In this document: positions 34,405 through 43,878 of the stretch, piece after piece
Layout of the letters: each line of letters begins with the position of its first letter
How positions within the stretch are numbered: position 1 is the stretch's first letter
Source: Prevotella sp.
GTDB taxonomy: Bacteria; Bacillota; Clostridia; Oscillospirales; Ruminococcaceae
Length of the DNA stretch: 64,000 nucleotides
Assembly: GCA_023663025.1 (NCBI GenBank)
Contig: JAMPIC010000005.1
Coordinates: 1 to 64,000, forward strand
Direction: 5' to 3'
Position numbers and translations under genes: made by a program
Notes under the pieces: generated by a model
Told to the model about the DNA's origin: nothing
What the model saw: only the letters and a program-made list of their open reading frames with translations
Database searches by the model: none

Positions 34405-35433
34405 ATGGAACAATATTACACTGCGCCCGCGCCGCCCGCTCCGGTCAGCGTCAAACCCGATAAGGAAGAACGCAGACTGATACGGAAAAAATATAACCTG
34501 ACCGCCGCCGTACTTCTGATAAATATTTTTATTTTCAACGGTCTTGCCATCGGCAGCGGAATATTCAGCAATTCCCCCGTTTGGAACGACGAGTTTTTCA
34601 GTACGGCGTTCTCCTGCTGCGTACCGATATTAAGCGAGACCGCCGCAATAATCGCCGGCTTAAAGTTTCTTAATATAGACTTCAAGCCCTTGGCGACGCT
34701 GAACGGCTTTAACGGCGGTACGATATTCAAGCTTGTTACGCTGGCTGTCGGTTTGCAGACGTCCGCGTCGATCATCGCCGCGATCGTGGCTTATGTACTT
34801 GAAATGTTCGGTATCAAACCCGCAGCCGTGGATCTGTCGGCGACATCGTCCCTGCCCGCAAATCTGCTTATGTACTTCTACGCCTGCCTGCTCGGACCCG
34901 TTCTGGAGGAGCTTTTGTACCGCGGCATACTTTTGCAGTCCATGAGAAAATACAACGAAAAATTCGCGATTTTTCTGTCCGCGCTGATATTCGGACTTAT
35001 GCACCAGAATTATCAGCAGTTCATACTCGGTTTCCTGATAGGCATACCGCTTGCCGTGGTAACGATAAAGAGCGGCTCCATCGTTCCGGCGATTTTCACG
35101 CACATTATCGTGAATACGAGCGGAATGTTTTTCAACTGCTGGATGCAGTATTCCGATCCGGATTTTTTCAATTCCGCGCTTAAAGGAACAACGGACGCGG
35201 TGAACTCCCTCGATATTTCGGCGGCGGTTGTCGTTACCGTGCTGTTCAGATTTGCGGTTATGATCGCGGCGGCTATCGTGGGAATAATCATACTCGTCAA
35301 GGGAGGCAATATGAGTCGTCCCACCCCTGCTGGAAAAGCTCGCGCAATGCCGATTTTGGTTACATCGGTTCTGTGGTGGGCAGTATTTATACTGTATGCG
35401 GTTCTTAACTTTGTGCTGCCTTTTATCGGATAA
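34405..35433 (+). CDS. CPBP-family intramembrane metalloprotease
   Basis: This 342-residue membrane protein of about eight helices has motif 1 EELLYRG near residue 170, motif 2 FGLMHQN near residue 198 and motif 3 FTHIIVN near residue 232, which together form the glutamate/histidine active site of CAAX-like (Abi) proteases. A Pro/Ala-rich cytosolic N-terminus (PAPPAPVSVKP) precedes helix 1. GAAAGGAGC ribosome site. In Firmicutes such proteins serve in bacteriocin self-protection or unknown proteolysis; no bacteriocin gene is nearby. Confidence 0.87.
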   Translation: MEQYYTAPAPPAPVSVKPDKEERRLIRKKYNLTAAVLLINIFIFNGLAIGSGIFSNSPVWNDEFFSTAFSCCVPILSETAAIIAGLKFLNIDFKPLATLNGFNGGTIFKLVTLAVGLQTSASIIAAIVAYVLEMFGIKPAAVDLSATSSLPANLLMYFYACLLGPVLEELLYRGILLQSMRKYNEKFAIFLSALIFGLMHQNYQQFILGFLIGIPLAVVTIKSGSIVPAIFTHIIVNTSGMFFNCWMQYSDPDFFNSALKGTTDAVNSLDISAAVVVTVLFRFAVMIAAAIVGIIILVKGGNMSRPTPAGKARAMPILVTSVLWWAVFILYAVLNFVLPFIG

Positions 35434-35444
35434 CGTTTTTAAAT

Positions 35445-35473
35445 CCCCCGCCGAGAACCGTTCTCTGCGGGGG
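35445..35473 (+). terminator. terminator after the CPBP gene
   Basis: CCCCCGC and GCGGGGG enclose a nested GAGAAC/GTTCTC helix, followed by a short T-rich tail. Confidence 0.75.
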
Positions 35474-35505
35474 TATTTCTGCTGTTTGGCAATTTATAAA
35501 AAAAT

Positions 35506-35532
35506 ACGGGAGACAGCCTTGCTGTCTCCCGT
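35506..35532 (-). terminator. terminator after nfnB
   Basis: ACGGGAGACAGC-CTT-GCTGTCTCCCGT is a perfect 12-bp hairpin. On the minus strand it is followed by a run of T, ten bases past the nfnB stop. Confidence 0.88.
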
Positions 35533-35541
35533 AAAATATTT

Positions 35542-36930
35542 TTAACTCTTGCTCTTGATGTATTCGTCCATAGCCTTTGCGGCGGTCTTTCCCGCGCCCA
35601 TTGCAAGAATTACCGTAGCCGCGCCCGTTACCGCGTCCCCGCCGGCGTAAACGCCCTCGCGGGAGGTAAGACCGTTCTCGTCCGCGACGAAGCAGCCGCG
35701 GCGGTTGGTCTCCAAACCCTTGGTGGTGTTCCTGATAAGCGGATTGGGGGACGTTCCTATCGACATAACAACGCAGTCAACGTCCAGAACGAACTCGGAG
35801 CCTTTCTTCTCCACCGGACTTCTTCTGCCGCTCTCGTCGGGTTCGCCCAGCTCCATTTCTATGCACTTCATTCCCGTCACAAGCTTGTGCTCGTCGCCGA
35901 GTATCTCCACGGGATTGTTAAGGGTCTTGAAGATAATGCCCTCCTCCTTGGCGTGCTCGATCTCCTCGTTACGGGCGGGCATTTCCGCTTCGCCGCGGCG
36001 GTATACTATGTATACGTTCTCCGCGCCCAGACGTTTCGCGCAGCGCGCCGCGTCCATAGCAACGTTTCCTCCGCCCACTACCGCGACGTTTTTGGCGTGC
36101 TGAATAGGCATGTCCGCGTTTTCGGTGTAGGCTTTCATAAGATTTGTACGGGTCAGGAACTCGTTCGCCGAGTACACGCCCTTCAGGTTCTCGCCGGGGA
36201 TACCCATAAATCTGGGCAGACCCGCTCCCGAACCGATGAAGACAGCTTCAAAGCCTTGCTCGAAAAGCTCGTCCACGGTGATCGTCCTGCCTACGACGAT
36301 ATTGGTGTTCACCGTTACGCCGAGAGCCTTAAGTCCCTCGATCTCTTTTTGGACGATAGCCTTGGGCAGACGGAACTCGGGTATGCCGTACACCAGAACT
36401 CCTCCCGCAAGGTGGAGAGCCTCGAACACAGTCACCTCATAGCCCAGACGGGCAAGGTCTCCCGCGCAGGTAAGACCGGCGGGTCCCGCTCCTATAACCG
36501 CAGCCTTGTGACCGTTGGGAGCCGGCTTTTTAACCTCGGCGGAGCTGTGCTCGTTGTGCCAGTCGGCGACAAAACGCTCCAGTCTGCCGATACCCACGGG
36601 ATCGCCCTTGATGCCGCGGACGCATTTTCCCTCGCACTGCGTCTCCTGGGGACATACCCGTCCGCACACAGCCGGCAGGGAGCTTGACGCGCTTATGATA
36701 TCGTAAGCTCCGTCGAAGTCCTCAGCCTTTACCTTTTGGATAAACGCGGGGATATCTATATTTACGGGACAGCCGCTCACACAGGGCTTGTTTTTGCAGT
36801 TAAGGCACCTGTCCGCCTCGTCCACGGCGGTCTCTTTGGAGTAGCCGAGAGCCACCTCTTTAAAGTTCTTGTTGCGGACGTTCGGCTCCTGAGCGGGCAT
36901 TTCATTCTTTTTTAAGGACATATTGGGCAT
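35542..36930 (-). CDS. nfnB: NfnB-like NADPH oxidoreductase subunit (GltA/GltD family)
   Basis: The 462-residue flavoprotein has N-terminal Fe-S cysteines (CLNCKNKPCVSGCPVN, CGRVCPQETQCEGKC), an FAD-binding GAGPAGLTCAGDLA motif near residue 150 and an NADPH-site VVGGGNVAMDAAR near residue 285. Alone it would be annotated as a glutamate synthase small subunit. The adjacent ferredoxin-NADP reductase-like gene makes it the large subunit of the electron-bifurcating NADH-dependent ferredoxin:NADP oxidoreductase. That cytoplasmic complex balances NADH, NADPH and reduced ferredoxin in fermenters. One base separates the two genes. Confidence 0.85.
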   Translation of the reverse strand: MPNMSLKKNEMPAQEPNVRNKNFKEVALGYSKETAVDEADRCLNCKNKPCVSGCPVNIDIPAFIQKVKAEDFDGAYDIISASSSLPAVCGRVCPQETQCEGKCVRGIKGDPVGIGRLERFVADWHNEHSSAEVKKPAPNGHKAAVIGAGPAGLTCAGDLARLGYEVTVFEALHLAGGVLVYGIPEFRLPKAIVQKEIEGLKALGVTVNTNIVVGRTITVDELFEQGFEAVFIGSGAGLPRFMGIPGENLKGVYSANEFLTRTNLMKAYTENADMPIQHAKNVAVVGGGNVAMDAARCAKRLGAENVYIVYRRGEAEMPARNEEIEHAKEEGIIFKTLNNPVEILGDEHKLVTGMKCIEMELGEPDESGRRSPVEKKGSEFVLDVDCVVMSIGTSPNPLIRNTTKGLETNRRGCFVADENGLTSREGVYAGGDAVTGAATVILAMGAGKTAAKAMDEYIKSKS

Positions 36931-36931
36931 T

Positions 36932-37774
36932 TCAGTTTACCTCCTTTTTGAAGAGATTGCAGACTTCCTCGTGCTTTTGGCGTTCAAAGGACTTGTACAT
37001 GGCGCTGCGTTCCATAGCCTCGTCGAAGTCCACAAGATGTCCGTCAAAGTCGGGACCGTCAACGCAGGCGAACTTGGTCTCCCCGCCCACGGTGAGGCGG
37101 CAGCCGCCGCACATTCCCGTACCGTCTATCATGATCGGGTTCATGGAAACAACGGTCTTTATACCGTACTGCTTTGTCAGCGCGCACACGAATTTCATCA
37201 TTATCAGCGGACCTATGGCGATCACCTCGTCGTACTTCCCGCCGCTTTCGATAAGCTGCTTAAGAGCGTCGGTAACAAGACCCTTTGTGCCGTAAGAACC
37301 GTCGTCGGTCATCATGCAGAGCTTGTCGGAGACATTGCCGAATTCCTCTTCAAGGATAACAAGGTCTTTGTTTCTGAAGCCCACGACGGAATGCACCTCG
37401 CAGCCTAAATTGTGGAGCTTCTTGGCGATGGGGTACGCGATCGCGCAGCCAACGCCGCCGCCCACAACGGCGACCTTTTTCAGCCCGTCGGTATGGGATT
37501 CGACTCCGAGAGGTCCCACAAAATCCTGTATGAAGTCTCCCTCGTTCTTTTGATTAAGCTTTTCCGTGGTAGCCCCCACTATCTGGAAGATGATCGTTAC
37601 CGTACCCTTGTCCCTGTCGAAATCCGCCACGGTGAGAGGGATACGCTCGCCGTTTTCGTCCACCCTGAGAATGATGAACTGACCCGGCTCGGCTTTTTTT
37701 GCGACCATGGGCGCGTCGATGTCCATAAGAGTGACTGTGGGGTTAAGCGATTTTTTTCTTACAATTTTATACAT
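36932..37774 (-). CDS. nfnA: NfnA-like ferredoxin:NADP oxidoreductase subunit
   Basis: The 280-residue protein has an N-terminal FAD-binding barrel (PGQFIILRVDENGERIPLT, residues ~32-50), an NAD-binding middle (VAVVGGGVGCAIAYPIAK near residue 101) and a C-terminal [2Fe-2S] ligand set in GTGMCGGCRLTVGG plus FACVDGPDFDGH. This order is that of dihydroorotate dehydrogenase electron-transfer subunits and NfnA. The partner downstream and absence of pyrD favour NfnA. It is first of the two-gene operon. Confidence 0.85.
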   Translation of the reverse strand: MYKIVRKKSLNPTVTLMDIDAPMVAKKAEPGQFIILRVDENGERIPLTVADFDRDKGTVTIIFQIVGATTEKLNQKNEGDFIQDFVGPLGVESHTDGLKKVAVVGGGVGCAIAYPIAKKLHNLGCEVHSVVGFRNKDLVILEEEFGNVSDKLCMMTDDGSYGTKGLVTDALKQLIESGGKYDEVIAIGPLIMMKFVCALTKQYGIKTVVSMNPIMIDGTGMCGGCRLTVGGETKFACVDGPDFDGHLVDFDEAMERSAMYKSFERQKHEEVCNLFKKEVN

Positions 37775-37811
37775 TATCTCATTCCTTTGCTGTAATTTTA
37801 TCAGTGAAGAA

Positions 37812-37839
37812 GCAAGGGGCAGGAGACGCCGCCCCTTGC
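37812..37839 (-). terminator. hairpin between SDR and nfnA genes
   Basis: GCAAGGGGC and GCCCCTTGC pair over a ten-base loop just past the SDR stop. On the minus strand the following bases include only a short T stretch, so it may be a partial terminator with read-through to nfnAB. Confidence 0.55.
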
Positions 37840-37851
37840 CTGCGAACCGTT

Positions 37852-38652
37852 TTACGGTCTGAGACCCATACCGCCCTCAAGGGTGATGGTCTCGCCCGTC
37901 ATATACTTGAAGTCGGGAGAAGCAAGCTGTACGCACACTCTGCCTATCTCCAGCTCGGAGTTTCCGTAGTGACCCATGGGAGGCATATGCACGTTAGCCT
38001 TGAAAGCGTCGGGATAATTGTCCTGGAACTGTTCGAGCTGAGCCGTCCAAGCCAGAGGGCATACTATATTGACGTTTATGCCGTCCTTGCCCCACTCGGT
38101 AGCCGCAACTCTCGTAAGACCGCGTATACCCTCCTTTGCGGCTGCGTAGGAGCACTGACCGAAGTTGCCGAAAAGTCCCGCGCCCGAAGCAAAGTTGATA
38201 ACCGTACCCTTTGTCTCTTTAAGATAGGGGTAGCAGGCTTTCATATAGTAGAACGTTGCGTAAAGTCCCGAATAAAGAGCGAGGTTGAACTGCTCGGTGG
38301 TATGCTCCGCAAGGGTAACGCCCGAAGCGGACGCCTGCGCGTTGTTGATGAGCACGTCTATTCTGCCGAAAGCTTCTACAGTTTTGTCGATAACATTTTT
38401 TACCACGGCTTCGTTGTCGCTGCCATCGCTCACGTCCGCCCGAACGGTAAGAACCTTTATGCCGTACAGTCTTTCAAGCTCTTCCTTTGCGTCGTCGAGC
38501 TTCTTCACGTTGCGTCCCGTAATGACGATATTTGCGCCCTCCTTGGCGTAAGCGGCGGCTATGCCGTAGCCGATCGAGCCGCAGCTTCCGTCCTTGAGGA
38601 CGGCTCTGCCCGCTCCCGTGATAATGGCGGTTTTACCTGTAAGATGACCCAT
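37852..38652 (-). CDS. SDR-family oxidoreductase
   Basis: This 266-residue classical SDR has a cofactor loop GAGRAVLKDGSCGSIGYGIA with an unusual insertion between the glycines (residues ~14-33), NNAQ in place of NNAG near residue 97 and a catalytic YAAAK motif near residue 169. The insertion resembles enoyl-reductase-like or hydroxysteroid SDRs. ATG has GAAAGGAATGG upstream. It precedes nfnAB on the same strand, so an NADP-linked reduction coupled to that complex is possible. Substrate unknown. Confidence 0.78.
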   Translation of the reverse strand: MGHLTGKTAIITGAGRAVLKDGSCGSIGYGIAAAYAKEGANIVITGRNVKKLDDAKEELERLYGIKVLTVRADVSDGSDNEAVVKNVIDKTVEAFGRIDVLINNAQASASGVTLAEHTTEQFNLALYSGLYATFYYMKACYPYLKETKGTVINFASGAGLFGNFGQCSYAAAKEGIRGLTRVAATEWGKDGINVNIVCPLAWTAQLEQFQDNYPDAFKANVHMPPMGHYGNSELEIGRVCVQLASPDFKYMTGETITLEGGMGLRP

Positions 38653-38766
38653 TTAATACCATTCCTTTCTATTTTGTACGGAAAAATTTTCCGCAAAATT
38701 TAACAAAACAAACAAAAAAACAAGTATTTTCCTGTGACAATTCATACAACATATATTATAACCCTA

Positions 38767-39525
38767 TTAAGCGGGATTGTCAAGAGTTAAACAATATAAA
38801 AAACTGTTCCCTTTTTTTCCGACCCGCGAGACCGCACCCGCTGCTGTCAGGACGTTCAGCATATAGGATGCGAAGCTCCTGCCCGCGCCGCTCAGCGAAC
38901 CGAATTCGGAGGAAGTAAACTCCTCCGGAAGTCCTCGGGGAATAAAATATTCCCAATCCCGCAGACAGTCTATATGTATCTCGTCGGCAAGCTCCAGCGG
39001 TATCCTGTCGTACCGCACATATCCCCTCCGTCTGCCCCGTTTCAGACCCTCCGTTTCGGGAGGACGACGGTATTCCTCCACGTCCAGCATAACAATGCAC
39101 AGGCGGAAATTCTCATGGCTCAGGAACTCCTTTATCTTATACAGCTCCGGAAAAACGTCCCAAGGCTCGCCCTTTGCGGGGGACTTGCGCTTTCTGCCCC
39201 GCTCGCCGGTTTCGGGGTCTATGGAAATTATCCACTTCTGCCGCGCTATGGGGTAGACCACCGTTACTCTGCCGACGGATAAAAATGCTTCAAGCTTTTT
39301 CCTTAATCTGGAGAAGTCACGGGTTTGTATCTCGATAATGCCGTCCTCGCCGACGATGTCCGCAACGAAGCCGCCCACCCTGTTTTCGTGGCTGTCGGCG
39401 TAAGGCTCGAAGTAATTTTTCAGAACCGCGTGGACGGTCTTTTCGCCGTAGGTGCCTATTCCCGCGCGGACGTGTTCGCCGTTCAGAACCTTGTCCCGCG
39501 CTTCGTAAAATCTCTGCCTGTCCAT
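38767..39525 (-). CDS. unknown protein with a PD-(D/E)XK-like motif
   Basis: In this 252-residue protein, residues ~50-66 read GGFVADIVGEDGIIEIQTRD: an Asp, then Glu-x-Gln seven residues on, after a hydrophobic strand, like the active site of restriction-endonuclease-fold enzymes with Gln for Lys. The middle is basic (GERGRKRKSPAKG; GLKRGRRRGYVRY) and the C-terminus has an HTH-like stretch (RSFASYMLNVLTAAGAV). DNA binding and nuclease activity are plausible but inferred. AAAGGAGGATACGCAT precedes the ATG. No methyltransferase lies nearby. Confidence 0.55.
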   Translation of the reverse strand: MDRQRFYEARDKVLNGEHVRAGIGTYGEKTVHAVLKNYFEPYADSHENRVGGFVADIVGEDGIIEIQTRDFSRLRKKLEAFLSVGRVTVVYPIARQKWIISIDPETGERGRKRKSPAKGEPWDVFPELYKIKEFLSHENFRLCIVMLDVEEYRRPPETEGLKRGRRRGYVRYDRIPLELADEIHIDCLRDWEYFIPRGLPEEFTSSEFGSLSGAGRSFASYMLNVLTAAGAVSRVGKKGNSFLYCLTLDNPA

Positions 39526-39659
39526 ATGCGTATCCTCCTTTCGTCAGATTATATCATATTTTCCGCATATAATCAATAAAACCGTGAAAACAAAAAAATC
39601 CCCCGACAAAAGGCTGAACACGGTAAAGAAGTATTTTAAAATTTTGAGAAAGGCTGCAA

Positions 39660-41297
39660 TCAAGCAGCTTTTCTCTTTCTGTCATACTCTCTCCTGTCGG
39701 CAACCGCCGTAGAGACCGCAATATTGAACCGATAATAAATATCAACCTGCTGCACCCTATGCCCGCTCGACTTGTCGGGAGCGTGAACAACAATCCGTTC
39801 AATCAATTCGTGCATAATTTCGGGAGTAAGTTCCGTAATTTCGGTGTAATTCCGAACAATTTCCAAAAATTGAGAAGTGTCCGCAGACTTCTGTTTCTTT
39901 TCCTCAATAACAGAGGAAAATTCGGAAATTTTGGTTTTCAGTTCTGCCTGTTCGGTTTCGTAGCCTTTAGACATCATTCCAAACCGCTCATCGGAAATCT
40001 TCCCCGAAACATTGTCCTCGTAAAGCCGTGTGAACAACTTGTCCAACTCCGCCACCCGCTTTTCATACTGTTTAAAAAGCTTTCTTGTCTTTTTCAGTTC
40101 ATTTTCCTGCGACTGAACGGAATTTTCCATTGCTGCGCGGACAAACTCGTCCTCGTTGGACTTCACACATTCAAGAAGCTTGTTCAATTCCGAAACAACA
40201 ATATTTCTCAAAACTTCTGTCCGAATAAAGTGCGCCGAGCAATCGTCCTTGTCCTTAGCGTAGGTACTGCACTTTAAATGTTCCTGCTTTCCCGTCAGAC
40301 TTGCGGAGCGGCACAAGTACATTTTAGAACCGCAATCCGCACAATAAACCATTCCCGAAAACGGGTTGACCTCGCCGCATTTTTGAATTTTACGCTTATT
40401 TTTACGCAATTCCTGCAACAAATCGAAGTCCTGCTGTGAAATAATCGGCTCGTGGGTGTTCTCGAAAATTACCCAATCTTCCCTTGCGTGGTTGATACGT
40501 TTTTTGCATTTGTAGGATTTGATTTGCGACTTGAAATTCGCCGTGTGCCCCGCATACTCCATACTTTCAAGAATTTTCGCAACCGTATGCTCGCACCAAC
40601 GATACGGCTTTTGATATGTATGGGGAGTGCTTTTACCTTTGCTCTGCAAATACGCGGTCGGTATCAAAACCTGTTGCTCACAAAGTTTGCGGGCAATTTG
40701 CGCGGGACCGAAACCCTCAATGCACATTTGGAATATTTTTCTAACAATCGCTGTCGCTTCGTCGTCCACCACCCAAACGTCCTTGTCAAACTCTGACTTT
40801 TTGTAGCCGTACGGCGGACGTGTTGCAAGCGGTTTTCCCGGATTGCCTTTTGCCTTGAAAACCGCCCGAATTTTTCGGGACGTATCACGCGCAAACCAGT
40901 CGTTAAAAATATTCTTGAATGCCATTAGCTCGTTCTCGCTTTTAAATGTGTCCACACCGTCGTTCACGGCGATGTACCGAACATCGTAATCGGGAAAAAT
41001 TATCTCGATATACTCGCCCGTTTTTAGGTAATCGCGACCTAATCGGGACAAGTCTTTCGTGATAACAATTCCAACTTTTCCGGTCTCAATATCGCTCATC
41101 ATCGCCTTGAAACCGTCACGTTCAAAAGTCGTGCCGCTCACGCCGTCATCAACATAAAATTGTGTATTTGGAAAATGGTTGTCCTGCGCGTACTTTAAAA
41201 GAATATTTTTTTGATTTGTAATTGAATTGCTCTCACCGTCAATCATATCATCTTGACTTAGCCTGCAATATAACGCTGTAATCTTGTCTTTTAACAT
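39660..41297 (-). CDS. large serine recombinase
   Basis: The 545-residue protein has an N-terminal resolvase domain with nucleophile Ser near residue 13 (LYCRLSQDD) and the STKDLSRLGRD-like stretch VITKDLSRLGRDYLKTG near residue 85. A recombinase domain (~165-280), a zinc-ribbon (MVYCADCGSKMYLC ... CSTYAKDKDDC) and a long coiled coil (~385-465) follow, with a DUF4368-like end. It excises/integrates its element through 2-bp staggered exchange. ATG 41297 is preferred to the one at 41318 because GTGAGGATTAT lies just before it. Confidence 0.9.
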   Translation of the reverse strand: MLKDKITALYCRLSQDDMIDGESNSITNQKNILLKYAQDNHFPNTQFYVDDGVSGTTFERDGFKAMMSDIETGKVGIVITKDLSRLGRDYLKTGEYIEIIFPDYDVRYIAVNDGVDTFKSENELMAFKNIFNDWFARDTSRKIRAVFKAKGNPGKPLATRPPYGYKKSEFDKDVWVVDDEATAIVRKIFQMCIEGFGPAQIARKLCEQQVLIPTAYLQSKGKSTPHTYQKPYRWCEHTVAKILESMEYAGHTANFKSQIKSYKCKKRINHAREDWVIFENTHEPIISQQDFDLLQELRKNKRKIQKCGEVNPFSGMVYCADCGSKMYLCRSASLTGKQEHLKCSTYAKDKDDCSAHFIRTEVLRNIVVSELNKLLECVKSNEDEFVRAAMENSVQSQENELKKTRKLFKQYEKRVAELDKLFTRLYEDNVSGKISDERFGMMSKGYETEQAELKTKISEFSSVIEEKKQKSADTSQFLEIVRNYTEITELTPEIMHELIERIVVHAPDKSSGHRVQQVDIYYRFNIAVSTAVADRREYDRKRKAA

Positions 41298-41435
41298 ATA
41301 ATCCTCACTTTCCGACAAATACAGCGGATTATGTATAAATTATACCACATCTTATTTTAAAATTCAATATGGTAAATTGCTAAATTTTATCTGACTTTTT
41401 TGACATAATCCGCTAATTTGCCGATTATATCAAAT

Positions 41436-41600
41436 TTATGCTGACCTTTGAATTTCCTTTCTTATTAACCTTGCGAGAATGTCTTTCAGGCTTTCGCCGT
41501 TTAAATTGAATTTGGTAACTACTTCGTATGTAGTGTACCCTATTTTGTATTTTGTAACTTCCTTTGGTGTATAGGTATTTATATATCCATTTCTAATCAT
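41436..41600 (-). CDS. TnpW-like small transposon protein
   Basis: The 54-residue frame has a central IGYTTYEVVTKFNLNGES strand pair and a C-terminal helix LKDILARLIRKEIQRS, as in TnpW-type proteins beside large serine recombinases. The start at 41600 has AAAGGAGTTCA upstream. It lies 138 bases upstream of the recombinase in the same direction. Role unknown. Confidence 0.65.
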   Translation of the reverse strand: MIRNGYINTYTPKEVTKYKIGYTTYEVVTKFNLNGESLKDILARLIRKEIQRSA

Positions 41601-41764
41601 TGAACTCCTTTCTGTCAAAGCGGGGTGTGTTCCAGCGTTTTATCGAACCTCCTTACATTTAAAAATTCACTACAAGGCATAAATATACTTTGTAAAGAAT
41701 ATTATATTCATTATGCTGAATTTTGTCAAGCTTTTAGAAACAAGTTTACAGAATGTTAATATTT

Positions 41765-42271
41765 GCCGTTTGTGAGAATTTTCCCGAACGGCGGATACTA
41801 TGAAATAGTCCTAACCCACTATGACTATTTCCTCCGTAAATAGTCCTGTGGGAAAAACCGTCCTGCGGACGGTTTGGCTGTTCCTCTTGACCCCTATTGC
41901 AAAAAATCCTACCGCGTATCGCGATAGGATTTTGCATTGAATAAGAGCGGTTTTAGGTGAAACCTAAAATTTGGTAAAGGCATATGCACTTTACTGGGTG
42001 AAAGTATATGTATACTTTCTATGGCTTGCGAGCCTATGAAAAAACATTTTAACGGCGAAACCGCACTGCTTACTTAGGCTTTGCCCTAAGTAACGCCATA
42101 GTACATATGACATTGCCCTTTAAGGCAATATCATATGTACTGGCGCTCTCCGAGGGCAATATTTGCGGCGGTCTTAGGTGCAGCCGTACCTGCTTAGGTT
42201 TTGTCTCAAGTAATTTCATATGTGCAGGTGCTCTCATAGCGAAAACAGGAAATCAAGTAATGATTTCCTGT
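41765..42271. repeat. array of at least nine hairpins, possible structured RNA or transfer/replication region
   Basis: No gene is present in 41619-42343. Hairpins follow one another: GCCGTT/AACGGC (41765-41793), nested CCCAC..ACTATTT/AAATAGT..GTGGG (41815-41851), AAACCGTCC/GGACGGTTT (41855-41875), TCCTA..CGCG/CGCG..TAGGA (41899-41935), TTTTAGGT/ACCTAAAA (41951-41969), AAAGTATA/TATACTTT (42001-42018), TTACTTAGG/CCTAAGTAA (42070-42093), AGTACATATGA..ATTGCC/GGCAAT..TCATATGTACT (42100-42141) and ACAGGAAATCA/TGATTTCCTGT (42245-42271). A degenerate second copy of the 42064-42150 unit lies at 42186-42235. Function unknown. Confidence 0.7.
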
Positions 42272-42343
42272 AATTGCTTCAATATTATTTTTGCCCCATA
42301 CATTAATTTTTATATTTTTTCGTTGATTAAGATATAACTGTAC

Positions 42344-43765
42344 TTAATATGTAACTGAAATAGTAGGTGTGTCAATTCCATTGTAATTATCGTCCTTAAT
42401 TTTTAAAGTAATTTCAAAATTTTCTATGTCTTCCGCACAGGAAACATTCGAATCATCAAGATACATATCCCATAATTTGATTTCTAAAATTACTGATTTA
42501 CCAGCAGAAATAGTTTGACCATAAAAGCTATAATCCATCATAAATCCGTTTACAGAAAATGAATCGTATTCATCAGTAATATAAATATCTTTTGTACTGC
42601 TGTTTTCGGCTAAAAGCATTATATGTATATCATTGCTATAAGCGCTGCTGTCGTCAATAGCTTTCTTTGAAACAATCCGTATGCCATTATTGTTATATAT
42701 TTCCTCACCGGAATTGTCAAAGGACGATTTTACTTTTGGAATAGTAATTTTAATATCTGAGGAATCAATTATTTTGTCATAACTGTCACCCCGAACTACT
42801 AAATTAAATTCTATTTCTCCAATTTTATCTATGCCATACAAATCCCAAATGTTTTTTTCAATCATATTTGAAAACGCCATATCAACAACACAGCGTTTTC
42901 CCATATTAACGGTTTTGCTTGTCCAATTTCCGCTTTCAATAGTCAAACCATTCAAAGCAATATCACTTATACCAATATTAACAATTTCATCTGAATTGTT
43001 TTCAATTTCTAACAGTATAATATCATCACCGTCCTTATTTTTAAACAACATTTCAGAAATTAGGCGTATTCCATTGACATCATATAGTATATCTTCCGAA
43101 GAATAATTCAATGAATAGTCATATTTACTTTGGAGGGTATTACTTGATATTGCGTCTTTATAAGAATCAATAGTATAATCATAGGAATCATAGGCAGTAG
43201 TTTTTATTTGCAACGGACCGGTATAAATTTTATTGTAATCATCGTCCTCAATTTCAATATCTATTTCGATATCAGCAATTTCATTAATTCCATACAGACT
43301 TAATTCATTATAGCTGAATCCTATTGAGTCCATTGCCTTTTTCCCTGCTGAAACATCGCAATTCAAATAACCGCCATTGTACATATAGCCATTTACAGAA
43401 TTACCGCTATGTCCCAAAGAGCCGGCAATAAACGACAAGCTTTTGTTGCTGTTATTTTCAATCATAAGCTTAAGTTCCGCTTCATAATTATTGTAACTGA
43501 GTTCTGTTGCAGTAATTTTTACATCATTTTCGTCATAGATAAGTATCTCTTCAATAGTCGCATTTTGTTTGAGTTCGGTTTTGTTCTCTGATTTAGTTTC
43601 GGTTTGAGCTGTGTAGGTTTCTTCATATTCTTCATTACTTGTTGATACATCCTCATAGATTGCGTTTTCTAATGTTGTATTTTTTGTAGTGTCATTATCT
43701 TCATAGCAAGCAGTCATTGTCGCTGCAAGTAATATTGTCATAAGTATTACTATTATTTTTTTCAT
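42344..43765 (-). CDS. lipoprotein with three copies of one domain
   Basis: The 473-residue protein has signal sequence MKKIIVILMTILLAATMTAC, ending in a lipobox Cys at residue 20, so it should be anchored outside the membrane. Three related repeats of ~120 residues start at YDENDVKITATELSY, YDVNGIRLISEML and YNNNGIRIVSKKA; each has a central IENNS-like strand and ends with an IEI/FNL/ITL strand and (D)DYN or DSYD motif. The domain was not recognised; it looks like an extracellular beta-sandwich. AAAGGAGGTATCAGT precedes the ATG. It is cargo of the serine-recombinase element. Confidence 0.7.
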   Translation of the reverse strand: MKKIIVILMTILLAATMTACYEDNDTTKNTTLENAIYEDVSTSNEEYEETYTAQTETKSENKTELKQNATIEEILIYDENDVKITATELSYNNYEAELKLMIENNSNKSLSFIAGSLGHSGNSVNGYMYNGGYLNCDVSAGKKAMDSIGFSYNELSLYGINEIADIEIDIEIEDDDYNKIYTGPLQIKTTAYDSYDYTIDSYKDAISSNTLQSKYDYSLNYSSEDILYDVNGIRLISEMLFKNKDGDDIILLEIENNSDEIVNIGISDIALNGLTIESGNWTSKTVNMGKRCVVDMAFSNMIEKNIWDLYGIDKIGEIEFNLVVRGDSYDKIIDSSDIKITIPKVKSSFDNSGEEIYNNNGIRIVSKKAIDDSSAYSNDIHIMLLAENSSTKDIYITDEYDSFSVNGFMMDYSFYGQTISAGKSVILEIKLWDMYLDDSNVSCAEDIENFEITLKIKDDNYNGIDTPTISVTY

Positions 43766-43878
43766 ACTGATACCTCCTTTCATAAAATTGTTTGAAATAA
43801 TTAGGTTGCTTGCTAATTTTGCAAGTAAACTCTTTTCTTTTCCACTTCTGTTCATTATAAAGCTCCTTTTTTCAATAT

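Noticed and set aside
35542..36930. Glutamate synthase small subunit (gltD)
   Set aside because: No glutamate synthase large subunit is near; the one-base gap to an NfnA-like gene favours NfnB.
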